Part shown: positions 37,013-45,108 of the stretch, piece after piece | Layout of the letters: each line of letters begins with the position of its first letter | Numbering within the stretch: position 1 is the first letter of the stretch | Source: Mycolicibacter algericus DSM 45454 | GTDB taxonomy: Bacteria; Actinomycetota; Actinomycetes; Mycobacteriales; Mycobacteriaceae | Direction of reading: 5' to 3' | Length of the DNA stretch: 45,367 nt | NCBI RefSeq assembly: GCF_002086455.1 | Contig: NZ_MVHC01000028.1 | Coordinates: 1 to 45,367, forward strand | The notes under the pieces: model-generated | Databases searched by the model: none | What the model was told of the DNA's origin: nothing | Seen by the model: only the letters and a program-made list of their open reading frames with translations | Position numbers and translations under genes: made by a program

Positions 37013-37489
37013 TCAGTCGATCCCGTCACCGGGCGGCGGCGCGCTGGAGGTCTCCTCCAGGTGGCCCTCGGCGACCGCGTGCCGGATGCTTTTCGCCAGG
37101 TTCGGGCAGCCTTTCGTGCGGCTACTGGAACGGCCGGCTTCGCGCTCGGCGGCGAAGTACGCACACTGCGCCAGCGACTCCGAACTCCACTGCACCGAGG
37201 TGTATCCCGGCCCCAGCTTCTTCACCTCGACGCTCGCCCGGCAGTGCCGGCACTCGACCGGCACCAGGCCGGAGTGCAGATAGCGCTCCGAATCCCGTTC
37301 CGTCGCAGCACGTATTGCCTCATACCGGGCCGGATCGACCGGGAACAACGGCTGCCTCGAGTAACGGGAGTCAGGACCGGAGTCGTCGGTGTCGGGCTCG
37401 TCGTGGTGGTCGTCATGCGGGCCGTACAGCGCCAGCATGGACCGCGCCAGATCTTCGACTGCCGGGACGCCGCGTTCCTCCGGGCCCAT
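37013..37489 (-). CDS. Rv3527-like small protein with Cys pairs
   Basis: The product is 158 residues and follows kshA by five bases, as Rv3527 follows kshA (Rv3526) in M. tuberculosis. The N-terminus is acidic (HDDHHDEPDTDDSGPD). The middle has a zinc-ribbon-like VECRHCRASVEVKK (CxxC) and further single Cys at AQCAYF and KGCPNLA. Metal binding is inferred. It is in the kshA transcription unit under its KstR site. Function unknown. Confidence 0.8.
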   Translation of the reverse strand: MGPEERGVPAVEDLARSMLALYGPHDDHHDEPDTDDSGPDSRYSRQPLFPVDPARYEAIRAATERDSERYLHSGLVPVECRHCRASVEVKKLGPGYTSVQWSSESLAQCAYFAAEREAGRSSSRTKGCPNLAKSIRHAVAEGHLEETSSAPPPGDGID

Positions 37490-37494
37490 GACAG

Positions 37495-38667
37495 CTACTC
37501 GGCGCTAACGGTTTCGGTGGACTCCGTGCTCTTGTCGGACTCGGCCTGCTCGCGCAGGTTCTCGGCGACCTCAGCGTTCCACTTCTCGTTGGCGACCGTC
37601 GCGTCGATCTCGATCTCGAAGCGATCGGTCATCTCCGGGGTGACATCGGCGACGTCGACGTAGAACTGCGAGTACCAGCGCCGCAGCTGGTAGACCGCGC
37701 CGTCCTCCTCGACCAGCAGCGGGTTCTCGATGCGGCTCTTGTGCGTCCAGATCTCGACGTCTTGCAGGAAGCCCTTGCTGACGCCCTCGGTCATCACCTC
37801 GGCGAGCTTCTCGGTGGTCTCATCGTCCAAGCCCTTGGGCTTCTGCACGATGACGCCCCACATCAGCCGGAACTGGTCATGGCTGATCGGGTAGTGGCAG
37901 TTGATCAGAATCGACTCGGACTTGAAACCGCTGTAGCTGTTGTGCAGCCAGTTGATCATGAACGACGGCCCGAAGTAGGACGCCTCGGAGTCCAGTTCCG
38001 CACCGGCGTAGCTGGTGCCCAGGCCGGGGACGTCGGGACGTCCGACGTTGTGCAGGTACTGCGAGGCGATGTGGCCTTCGAAGACGTTCTTGAACGACGT
38101 GGGCAGGCCGTAGTGGATGTAGAAGAAGTGCGCGAAGTCGGTGACGTTGTCGATGATGTCGCGGCAGTTGGAGTCGATCACCATGGAGTTCCAGCGCCAG
38201 TCGGTCCACTCGCCGCTGGACCACTCCGGGATCTCCGGGATCCGCACCTCGTCCGGCGGCGGGTTGCCCTCCGGGTCGTGCCACATGAACAGCAGGCCGC
38301 CACGCACGTCGGTCGGGAAGGAGCGGGTCCGGGCCATCCGCGGCGTCCGCTTGGAGTAGGGCACCAGTTTGCAGCGGCCGTCGCCGCCCCAGCGCCAGTC
38401 GTGGAACGGGCAGGCCACCTCGTCGCCCTTGATGGTGCCGCGACTGAGGTCGCCGCCCATGTGTCGGCAGTAGGCGTCGAGTACGTGCAGGTCACCGTGG
38501 GAATCGCCGAAGACCACCAGCTTGGCGCCGAACGCGTGGATCGCGTGCGGCTTGCCGTCCAGGAACTCTTTGACCGGCCCCAGGCAGTGCCAGCCCCTGG
38601 CGTAGCGATCCGGCAGTGTGCCGGTGTCGATTTCGCGGACGCCGACCTCGGCGCTGTCAGTGCTCAC
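37495..38667 (-). CDS. kshA: 3-ketosteroid 9alpha-hydroxylase oxygenase KshA
   Basis: The product is 390 residues. It is a Rieske non-heme oxygenase that, with reductase KshB (not in this window), hydroxylates C9 of androst-4-ene- or androsta-1,4-diene-dione so that ring B opens. Rieske ligands are Cys67, His69, Cys86 and His89 (CRH, CPFH). The mononuclear iron site is in DNVTDFAHFFYIHYG with Asp177, His180 and His185, one off the M. tuberculosis numbering. GTG 38667 has GGAGG upstream and a KstR operator 28 bases upstream. It shares the promoter region with the carbonic-anhydrase-like gene. Confidence 0.96.
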   Translation of the reverse strand: MSTDSAEVGVREIDTGTLPDRYARGWHCLGPVKEFLDGKPHAIHAFGAKLVVFGDSHGDLHVLDAYCRHMGGDLSRGTIKGDEVACPFHDWRWGGDGRCKLVPYSKRTPRMARTRSFPTDVRGGLLFMWHDPEGNPPPDEVRIPEIPEWSSGEWTDWRWNSMVIDSNCRDIIDNVTDFAHFFYIHYGLPTSFKNVFEGHIASQYLHNVGRPDVPGLGTSYAGAELDSEASYFGPSFMINWLHNSYSGFKSESILINCHYPISHDQFRLMWGVIVQKPKGLDDETTEKLAEVMTEGVSKGFLQDVEIWTHKSRIENPLLVEEDGAVYQLRRWYSQFYVDVADVTPEMTDRFEIEIDATVANEKWNAEVAENLREQAESDKSTESTETVSAE

Positions 38668-38695
38668 CTGTTGCCTCCAACCCGTTGCTTCTAAC

Positions 38696-38709
38696 TAGAA
38701 CACGTTACA
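38696..38709. promoter_or_regulatory. KstR operator, kshA promoter
   Basis: TAGAACACGTTACA fits TnnAACnnGTTnnA. It is 28 bases upstream of kshA and 70 bases upstream of the divergent gamma-carbonic-anhydrase-like gene, so may act on both. Confidence 0.87.
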
Positions 38710-38779
38710 GTTTTGCTGCCCGGTTGTGCAATAAAGCCAGCTTGTTCCGGGTCTTTAGTCCTTGCGGTATATGTGAACG

Positions 38780-39313
38780 ATGCAGCTCTTCTCCTTCAAC
38801 GGACGTTCTCCGCGGATCGATCCCACCGCCTTCGTCGCGCCGACGGCCACCCTGATCGGCGACGTCACCATCGAGGCCGGCGCCTCGGTGTGGTTCGGCG
38901 CCATACTGCGCGGTGACGACGCGCCCATCGTGGTGCGCGAAGGTGCCAACGTTCAGGACGGCTCGGTGCTGCACGTGCCGCCCGGGGTGCCGGTCGACAT
39001 CGGGCCCGGCGCGACGGTGGCGCACATGTGCCTGATTCACGGCGCGCATGTGGGAGCCGAGGCGCTGATCGGCAACCACGCCACGGTGCTCGACGGGGCG
39101 GTGATCGGCAGCCGCAGCCTGGTGGCGGCCGGGGCGACGGTGCTTGCCGGGACCAAGGTCCCCGACGGGATGCTGGTGACCGGTGCGCCCGCCGTTGTCA
39201 AGGGCCCGATCGCCGGCACCGGCGCGGAGATGTGGATCAACGCGAACCCGCCGTACTACCAGGACCTCGCGCAGCGCTACCGCGACGGACTCGAGCCGAT
39301 TGATCCGAACTAA
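38780..39313 (+). CDS. Gamma carbonic anhydrase-like protein (Rv3525c-like)
   Basis: The product is 177 residues (M. tuberculosis Rv3525c about 174), a left-handed beta-helix of hexapeptide repeats (PTATLIGDVTIEAGASVWFGAIL). His65, His82 and His87 (VLHV, AHMCLIH) are in the place of the three zinc/iron ligands of gamma carbonic anhydrases. The C-terminal helix is WINANPPYYQDLAQRYRDGLEPI. Carbonic anhydrase activity is possible but many of this family act otherwise. Divergent from kshA; its stop is seven bases from that of the convergent secreted protein. Confidence 0.88.
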   Translation: MQLFSFNGRSPRIDPTAFVAPTATLIGDVTIEAGASVWFGAILRGDDAPIVVREGANVQDGSVLHVPPGVPVDIGPGATVAHMCLIHGAHVGAEALIGNHATVLDGAVIGSRSLVAAGATVLAGTKVPDGMLVTGAPAVVKGPIAGTGAEMWINANPPYYQDLAQRYRDGLEPIDPN

Positions 39314-39320
39314 GCCCGAG

Positions 39321-39944
39321 CTAAGCCCCGGCGGCTGCGAGTTCGGCCAGCAGCGGGGCGAACACGTCGCCGATATCGGATGCGTCGGCCCCGCCCGAAG
39401 CGTCGGTGAACGGGATCTCAAACAGGGCGAATCGCAGCCCGGGGAAGATGCTCACGATGTCCGTCATGCCGTCGTCGGTGAACAAGAAGGTGTTGGTGAA
39501 CAACGGTGTGAAGCTGAATTGGCTGCCGAACCCCGCCTCGGGGTCGTTGATGACGGTGCTGGTGAACATGTTCATCATGCCGAAGCCGGGCAAGCTGAAC
39601 GGGAACAGCTCGGTTGTGTCGAAAACCGTCCCTACGCTGGGATAACCGGCCGAATCGTCGAGCACGCTGAGGACCTCCATGTGCTCGTAGTGGTAGATCA
39701 GGGGGATGTTGAGTTTGTCGATGTGGGCCGTGTACCAGTCGGGCCCGCCGGAGCCGTCGGTGACAGTGAAGACGCCGTCCACGCCACCTCTGGGATCCCA
39801 GAAACCGGGCGCCTCCATACCGCCGTAACCGATTCCGTAGGGCCAGGCGTCCTCGATCGGATCGGCGGTGGCGTGGCCGGCGAAGCCGATCGCGACGCCG
39901 ACTGCGGCTCCCAAGAGTCCCACCGCAGTGCGGGTCGTGCCCAT
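39321..39944 (-). CDS. Secreted protein of unknown function
   Basis: The product is 207 residues with a clear signal peptide (RTAVGLLGAAVGVAIGFAGHATA, cleavage before DPIEDAWPYG). The mature part is rich in Phe, Asp and Gly (YGIGYGGMEAPGFWDPRGG, FSLPGFGMMNMFTSTVINDPEAGFGS), with no Cys and no known catalytic motif. The sequence style resembles mycobacterial exported proteins of PE-like loci, but I do not recognise a family. A 9-bp inverted repeat lies just upstream of the start. The ATG 39944 lacks a strong ribosome site. Confidence 0.75.
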   Translation of the reverse strand: MGTTRTAVGLLGAAVGVAIGFAGHATADPIEDAWPYGIGYGGMEAPGFWDPRGGVDGVFTVTDGSGGPDWYTAHIDKLNIPLIYHYEHMEVLSVLDDSAGYPSVGTVFDTTELFPFSLPGFGMMNMFTSTVINDPEAGFGSQFSFTPLFTNTFLFTDDGMTDIVSIFPGLRFALFEIPFTDASGGADASDIGDVFAPLLAELAAAGA

Positions 39945-39952
39945 GACTGCCC

Positions 39953-39987
39953 CCTGAAAAGCGAAAAGCTATCTTGTTCTTTTCAGG
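39953..39987. promoter_or_regulatory. 9-bp inverted repeat upstream of the secreted protein
   Basis: CCTGAAAAG (39953-39961) and CTTTTCAGG (39979-39987) with a 17-base loop, beginning nine bases before the start codon in an AT-rich stretch. It may be an operator or an RNA hairpin that masks the start. It matches neither KstR nor Zur patterns. Confidence 0.55.
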
Positions 39988-40164
39988 AAATTATCAATTT
40001 CGAGCGAGTTGGTCAATGGCAGGTCGGAGCTTCACCACAGCTCCGTTGGGCCCGGCGCACCGCCGGAAGGCAGTTCGAACCGGGTGAAGTTGTTGACGAT
40101 GGGACCGAAGGCAGGCGTCTTGCCCTTCGTTGTTGCCAGCGGGAGTCGATGAATCGAGCGAGAT

Positions 40165-40578
40165 TCAGAGTTTGCGAGCGGTCTTTGCCGCGCGCTCGAC
40201 CTCCCAGAAGGCGCGCAGCGCGATGAGCTTGCCCTCGTCGTTCACCCGGTAGGTGAACACCCCGTCGGTGGTGATCTGGTGGCCCGCCATGGTCGTCACG
40301 ATCGAGCCGACGTTGGCCTGCTCATTTCCGCAGGCGAAGCTGTCGACGAAGTTGAACTCGATCTTGTCGGTCGGGGCGATCGCCTTGTCCCAGAACGCCG
40401 AGATCGCATCCCGGCCGCGGTGGCCCTTGCCCTCGGGGTCGAACGGCGAGGGACCGATCGGGTCCTCGACGATGGCGTCGTCGGCGAAGACTGACAGCCA
40501 GGTCTCCTTGTCGCGTGCGGCCACCGCATCGCGGGAGCGTTGGCCTGCCAGGTGGGCGGGGTGTTCGGTATTGGCCAT
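40165..40578 (-). CDS. Ketosteroid-isomerase-like protein (Rv0760c type)
   Basis: The product is 137 residues. The sequence, SVFADDAIVEDPIGPSPFDPEGKGHRGRDAISAFWDKAI and GVFTYRVNDEGKLIALRAFW, is like M. tuberculosis Rv0760c, a steroid-binding NTF2-fold protein related to delta5-3-ketosteroid isomerase. Asp and His residues lie at the fold's cavity, but I cannot confirm a catalytic Asp/Tyr set. By context it may bind or isomerise a steroid or an unsaturated acyl-CoA. It is 98 bases downstream of ltp3. ATG 40578 follows AGGAG-like bases. A palindrome GAAACGTTTC (40619-40628) lies upstream. Confidence 0.82.
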   Translation of the reverse strand: MANTEHPAHLAGQRSRDAVAARDKETWLSVFADDAIVEDPIGPSPFDPEGKGHRGRDAISAFWDKAIAPTDKIEFNFVDSFACGNEQANVGSIVTTMAGHQITTDGVFTYRVNDEGKLIALRAFWEVERAAKTARKL

Positions 40579-40618
40579 AGGTCTACTCCTGCAAGCCGGA
40601 ATGGATATGGGTGTTGGC

Positions 40619-40628
40619 GAAACGTTTC
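40619..40628. promoter_or_regulatory. 10-bp palindrome upstream of the KSI-like gene
   Basis: GAAACGTTTC is a perfect palindrome 41 bases upstream of the KSI-like start. It differs from the KstR core (AACnnGTT). It could be a regulator site or chance. Confidence 0.35.
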
Positions 40629-40676
40629 AGGGAGTCCCGGTTGGCGCAAGCAGCGCCCGGATGAGGGTGTACTTCA

Positions 40677-41861
40677 TCAGCCGGCGGGTTTGTCTGGTTT
40701 GTCGCGGCTGACCACCCACATCGAGTAGTACTGCGAACCGCCGCCATAGGCGTGCCCCAGCGCCTTGCGGGCATTGGGCACCTGGTGATCACCGGCCTTG
40801 CCCATCACCTGGATCGCTGACTCGGCGAACCGGATCATGCCCGACGCCCCGATCGGGTTGGACGACAACACCCCGCCGGACGGGTTCACCGGCAGCTTGC
40901 CATCGATCGCGGTCTCGCCGGCCTGGGTGAGCTTCCAGCCTTCACCGGGCGCGGCGAAACCCAGGTTCTCCAGCCACATCGGTTCGAACCAGGAGAACGG
41001 CACGTAGATCTCCGCGGCGTCGATCTCGTCGATCGGGCTGGTGATGCCGGCGTTGCGCCACAGCGCGGCCGCGGCGTCCCGACCGGCCTGCGGGTTGACC
41101 TGGTCACGGCCGGCATAGGCCAGCGGCTCGGTGCGCAGCGCGGTGGCATGAATCCAGGCCACCGGATGGCCCGCGGCGACCCGGGCGTCGGCGGTGGCCT
41201 CGTCGCCGATCACCAGCGCGCATGCGCCGTCTGAGGACGGACAGGTCTCGTCGAAACGGATCGGATCCCACAGCATCTGTGACGACATCACCTTCTCGAC
41301 GGTGATGTCGGGCTGGTGCAGGTGTGCCAGCGGGTTGCGGGCACCGTTGAGCCGGTCTTTGACCACCACCTTGGCGCCGGTGTCCACCGGGGCGCCGGAC
41401 CGGCGGATGTAGGCGCGCACATGTGGGGCGAAATAGCCGCCGGCACCGGCCCCGACGGGCTTGGTGAACGGCACCGGGATGGAAAGTCCCCACATGGCGT
41501 TGGACTCCGACTGCTTCTCCCAGGCCATCGCCAGCACCCGGCGGTACTTGCCGGACTTGACCAGGCTAGCGGCGACGATTGCCGTCGATCCGCCCACCGA
41601 GCCCGCGGTGTGCACCCGGATCAGCGGCTTGCCGGTGGCGCCCACGGCATCTGCCATGAACAGCTCCGGCATCATCACGCCCTCGAAGAAGTCCGGCGCC
41701 TTGCCGACCACCACCGCGTCGATGTCGGCGAACGTCGAGCCGGAGTCGGCGAGCGCGCGGTCGATCGCCTCGCGCACCAGCCCGTTCATCGATACGTCGT
41801 GACGCTTGGCGACGTACTTGGTCTGTCCGGTACCGAGCACCGCGGCAAGTTGGGTGGCCAT
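40677..41861 (-). CDS. ltp3: Thiolase-fold lipid-transfer protein Ltp3
   Basis: The product is 394 residues, the same length as M. tuberculosis Ltp3 (Rv3523). It has the SCP-x thiolase layout: TGKPLIRVHTAGSVGGSTAIVAA (no CGS nucleophile motif), IHATALRTEPL, and the C-terminal GKLPVNPSGGVLSSNPIGASGM and GHAYGGGSQYYSM. By comparison with Ltp2, a retro-aldol cleavage or acyl transfer with steroid CoA is possible, for another side chain. ATG 41861 shares a base with the ltp4 stop, and together with the DUF35 gene it forms an Ltp-DUF35 set. Confidence 0.93.
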   Translation of the reverse strand: MATQLAAVLGTGQTKYVAKRHDVSMNGLVREAIDRALADSGSTFADIDAVVVGKAPDFFEGVMMPELFMADAVGATGKPLIRVHTAGSVGGSTAIVAASLVKSGKYRRVLAMAWEKQSESNAMWGLSIPVPFTKPVGAGAGGYFAPHVRAYIRRSGAPVDTGAKVVVKDRLNGARNPLAHLHQPDITVEKVMSSQMLWDPIRFDETCPSSDGACALVIGDEATADARVAAGHPVAWIHATALRTEPLAYAGRDQVNPQAGRDAAAALWRNAGITSPIDEIDAAEIYVPFSWFEPMWLENLGFAAPGEGWKLTQAGETAIDGKLPVNPSGGVLSSNPIGASGMIRFAESAIQVMGKAGDHQVPNARKALGHAYGGGSQYYSMWVVSRDKPDKPAG

Positions 41862-42925
41862 CAGTTACGTCCCTCCATCACCGCGACCAGGTTCTGCTGC
41901 AGCGCCGGCCCGCTGGTGGCGTGCGCCAGCACCCGGCCTGCCGAGCCATTGAAGATGTGTTGGGCGGCGAAACCGATCCGCTCCAGCCCGGCGACGAACA
42001 TCGGATTGGCGGCCAGCGCACCGCCCGACGGATTTACCTTCGCCCGCGACGGCAACCGCATCGCCTCGGTCAGGATCAGGTGCTGATGGGTGAACGGCGC
42101 GTGGATCTCGGCGACTTCCACCGCGGGCATGTCGTCGCCGCTGGCCGCGCGTGCCGATGCGGTGGTCGACGGCGAGCGGGTCAGATCGCGGCTGCCGAGC
42201 ACCGGGGAGTCGATGCGGTGCTCGAAACCGGTTATCCAGGCCGGGTTTTCGCGCAGTTCACGCGCCTTGTCGCCGGCGGCCAGGACGATCGCGGCGGCGC
42301 CGTCGGTGATCGGTGCGATGTCGTGCCGGCGCAGCGGGTCGGCGAAGAACGGGCGCGCCAGCAGTTCATCGAGGCTGTCGGAGGACTCCACCGAATCCAC
42401 CCGTTCGGCTGCCGCGAAGGACTCCAGCGCCACCCGGGCCATCTGCTCTGGGGTCCACTGCCCGCCGTCAAGGCCGAGCCGGGCCTGCAGTCCGGCGATC
42501 GAGATCGAGTCCGGCCACAGCGGGGCGACGGTGTAGGGATCGGTCTGCAGCGCCAGAATCCGCCGTAGCTGGCCGGCCGAGGACTTGCCGAAGCCGTAAG
42601 CCAGCGCGGTGTCGACCTCGCCGGTCAGCACCTTGATGTAGGCCTCATACAGCGCCCACGCGCCGTCCATCTCCACATGCGACTCATTGATCGGCGGCAC
42701 CGCGCCGATCGAGTCGATCGCCGAGATGAACGAGAAAGCCCGCCCGGCAAGGTAATCCGAGGAACCGGAACACCAGAATCCGATGTCGGCGCGTTCGATT
42801 CCCAGTTCACGGTAAAGCTGCTCGAAGCACGGCATCAGCATTTCGACGCCGTTGGTGGTGCCGTCGGTGCGGCGGACGTGCGGGGCGTGGGCGAAGCCCA
42901 CCACCGCGACATCGCGAGTGCTCAT
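41861..42925 (-). CDS. ltp4: Thiolase-fold lipid-transfer protein Ltp4
   Basis: The product is 354 residues, as M. tuberculosis Ltp4 (Rv3522). It begins MSTRDVAVVGFAHAPHVRRTDG, with FWCSGSSDYLAGRAFSF, PITDGAAAIVLAAGDKA, and the conserved RAKVNPSGGALAANPMFVAGLERIGFAAQ. It pairs with Ltp3 as a likely hetero-complex; the DUF35 gene just upstream would supply the docking domain. The start at 42925 is 14 bases after the DUF35 stop. Confidence 0.92.
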   Translation of the reverse strand: MSTRDVAVVGFAHAPHVRRTDGTTNGVEMLMPCFEQLYRELGIERADIGFWCSGSSDYLAGRAFSFISAIDSIGAVPPINESHVEMDGAWALYEAYIKVLTGEVDTALAYGFGKSSAGQLRRILALQTDPYTVAPLWPDSISIAGLQARLGLDGGQWTPEQMARVALESFAAAERVDSVESSDSLDELLARPFFADPLRRHDIAPITDGAAAIVLAAGDKARELRENPAWITGFEHRIDSPVLGSRDLTRSPSTTASARAASGDDMPAVEVAEIHAPFTHQHLILTEAMRLPSRAKVNPSGGALAANPMFVAGLERIGFAAQHIFNGSAGRVLAHATSGPALQQNLVAVMEGRN

Positions 42926-42939
42926 CTGGCGGGTTCCCC

Positions 42940-43932
42940 TTACAGGTGGTGCTTGTAGGTGTCGTAGTCGGCGTCCGGCTCCCCGGTTGGCCGGAAGTAC
43001 TCGATGTTCTCCATGCCGTAGGTCCATTCCTCGCGGGGCTTCCACACCGCCTGCACCCGCATGCCCATCCGCACGTCGGCGGCGTCGACGTCGGAAACCA
43101 GTGTCAGGAACGGGATGTCGGCGCCGTCGAGCAGCACGTAGGCCGCCACGTAGGGCGGTTTGATCTTCTGGCCCTGGAACGGGATGTTGATGATCGCGAA
43201 CGTGGTGATGGTGCCGGTGTCCGGCAATTCGACGTAATCGGTGAGCTGTCGGCCGGTGGCCGGGTCGGCCTCTCGGGCGGGGAAGTAGACCTTTCCGTCT
43301 GCGCCGGTACGCGCGCCCAGCAGCTTGCCCTCCTTGAGCGCACGAAGATAGGCGCTCTCCGGGTGCGAGGCGCTGTGCTGGATCTCCAGCGCGATCGGGG
43401 TGATCACCATCGACACCGGGTCCCGCTCGTCGGAGCCTTGCTCGACCGGTTCTGGGTCCTCGCCGATCGCGAAGTAGGCGATGTCGGTGATCGCGCCGAC
43501 CGTTTCCTCGGCCCAGTGCACGTGCACCCGGGTACCGGCGCTGATCGCCTTGGGGCTTTCGGCGGCCACCGCGTGCAGCAATGGCACGTCGGCGCCGTCG
43601 AGCTTGATCAGCGCCCAGGCGAACGGGGTGTCCAGCGGCTGGCCCTCCAGGGGCTCCGGCTGCCAGGACCATGACACTACGGTTCCGACACTGGCCACCG
43701 GTACGATCTCGGTGAGCTGTTCGTATGTGACCGGGTCGTACTCGGCGGGCGGTACGTACACCCGCCCGTCGGAGCCGCGGACACCGACGATGCGGCGCTC
43801 ACGCAGAGCGGTGAAGAATTGGCCCAGAACCGGACCCGTCGAACGGGTGTAGTCGAAGGACAACCCCAACGGGGCGGACAGCGGCGGTTCCGACGGTTCT
43901 GTCAGGGCGGAGCGGGGTTCGCTGACGGTCAC
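42940..43932 (-). CDS. Tandem DUF35/OB-fold acyl-CoA-associated protein (Rv3521-like)
   Basis: The product is 330 residues with two repeats of the DUF35 type: GQFFTALRERRIVGVRGSDGRVYVPP...FAWALIKLDGADVPLLH and YLRALKEGKLLGARTGADGKVYFPA...YVAAYVLLDGADIPFLTLV. Such OB-folds tether Ltp aldolases, so this is the likely scaffold for Ltp3/Ltp4. I chose GTG 43932, which puts the KstR operator outside the gene, nine bases upstream; a TTG 43968 would put it in the coding region. A leaderless mRNA is likely. Confidence 0.88.
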   Translation of the reverse strand: MTVSEPRSALTEPSEPPLSAPLGLSFDYTRSTGPVLGQFFTALRERRIVGVRGSDGRVYVPPAEYDPVTYEQLTEIVPVASVGTVVSWSWQPEPLEGQPLDTPFAWALIKLDGADVPLLHAVAAESPKAISAGTRVHVHWAEETVGAITDIAYFAIGEDPEPVEQGSDERDPVSMVITPIALEIQHSASHPESAYLRALKEGKLLGARTGADGKVYFPAREADPATGRQLTDYVELPDTGTITTFAIINIPFQGQKIKPPYVAAYVLLDGADIPFLTLVSDVDAADVRMGMRVQAVWKPREEWTYGMENIEYFRPTGEPDADYDTYKHHL

Positions 43933-43941
43933 GGCATCGAG

Positions 43942-43955
43942 TAGAACAGGTTCTA
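43942..43955. promoter_or_regulatory. KstR operator, perfect palindrome, ltp operon
   Basis: TAGAACAGGTTCTA is a perfect palindrome apart from the two centre bases and fits TnnAACnnGTTnnA. It lies between the DUF35 gene and the LLM gene and may control both. Confidence 0.9.
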
Positions 43956-43991
43956 GGAATCTGAGCAAGAAGACGAGAAGGAATTCAGGCG

Positions 43992-45023
43992 ATGAAGCTG
44001 GGACTGCAACTGGGATATTGGGGCGCGCAGCCGCCGACCAACCACGCCGACTTGGTGGCCGCGGCCGAGGATGTCGGCTTCGACGCCGTCTTCACCGCCG
44101 AAGCCTGGGGTTCGGATGCCTACACACCGCTGGCGTGGTGGGGGTCCTCGACGTCGCGGCTGCGGCTGGGCACTTCGGTGGTGCAGCTGTCGGCGCGCAC
44201 GCCCACCGCGTGTGCGATGGCCGCGCTGACACTGGATCACCTCTCGGGCGGCCGGCACATTCTCGGGCTCGGTGTCTCGGGCCCGCAGGTGGTTGAGGGC
44301 TGGTACGGCCAGCGATTCGGCAAGCCGCTGGCCCGCACCCGCGAATACATCGACATCCTTCGCCAGGTGTGGGCCCGTGAGGCCCCGGTGACCAGCGCCG
44401 GACCGCACTACCCGCTGCCGTTGTCCGGTGAGGGGACCACCGGGCTGGGCAAGGCGCTCAAGCCGATCACCCACCCGCGCCGCGCCGACATCCCGGTGAT
44501 GCTGGGTGCCGAAGGGCCGAAGAACGTCGCATTGGCCGCCGAGATCGCCGACGGCTGGCTGCCGATCTTCTACGCGCCGCGACTGGCCGACATGTACAAC
44601 GAGTGGCTCGACGAGGGCTTCGCGCGGCCCGGGGCGCGGCGTACTCGCGAGGACTTCGAGATTTGCGCGACCGCCAACATCGTCATCACCGACGACCGCG
44701 CCGCGGCATTCGCGGCGATGAAGCCCTACCTGGCGCTCTACATGGGCGGCATGGGCTCGGAGGACACCAACTTCCACGCCGAGGTCTACCGCCGGATGGG
44801 CTACGCGGAGGTCGTCGACGACGTGACCAAATTGTTCCGCAGCGGGCAAAAAGACAAAGCCGGCGAGACCATCCCCGACGAGCTGGTGGACGACGCCGCG
44901 ATCGTCGGCGACGTCGACTACGTCCGTAAGCAGATCAAGGTCTGGGAGGCCGCCGGAGTCACCATGATGGTGGTCACCGGACGCAGCACCGAGCAGATTC
45001 AGCAGCTGGCGTCGCTGATCTGA
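43992..45023 (+). CDS. LLM-class F420-dependent enzyme (Rv3520c-like)
   Basis: The product is 343 residues (M. tuberculosis Rv3520c 347). A luciferase-like TIM barrel with LGLQLGYWGAQ, AAAEDVGFDAVFTAEAWGSDAYTPLAWW, TSRLRLGTSVVQLSARTPTACAMAALTLDHLSGGRHILGLGVSGP and MLGAEGPKNVALAAEIADGW, the F420-glucose-6-phosphate dehydrogenase-like family. Substrate unknown; the KstR-controlled promoter suggests a steroid or related alcohol/aldehyde. ATG 43992 follows AGAAGGAA. Confidence 0.92.
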   Translation: MKLGLQLGYWGAQPPTNHADLVAAAEDVGFDAVFTAEAWGSDAYTPLAWWGSSTSRLRLGTSVVQLSARTPTACAMAALTLDHLSGGRHILGLGVSGPQVVEGWYGQRFGKPLARTREYIDILRQVWAREAPVTSAGPHYPLPLSGEGTTGLGKALKPITHPRRADIPVMLGAEGPKNVALAAEIADGWLPIFYAPRLADMYNEWLDEGFARPGARRTREDFEICATANIVITDDRAAAFAAMKPYLALYMGGMGSEDTNFHAEVYRRMGYAEVVDDVTKLFRSGQKDKAGETIPDELVDDAAIVGDVDYVRKQIKVWEAAGVTMMVVTGRSTEQIQQLASLI

Positions 45024-45108
45024 GCCCGGCGCTGCTGGGGCTTGCGGCGACTAGAAAAAAAGAGCGGAAGCTGCGGGACCCGTACCGGGAGGGGCGGGAA
45101 GCGCAGAT

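Noticed and set aside
41861..43672. Longer version of ltp4 with an N-terminal extension of about 250 codons
   Set aside because: The extension lies on the DUF35 gene in another frame; the family start is at 42925.
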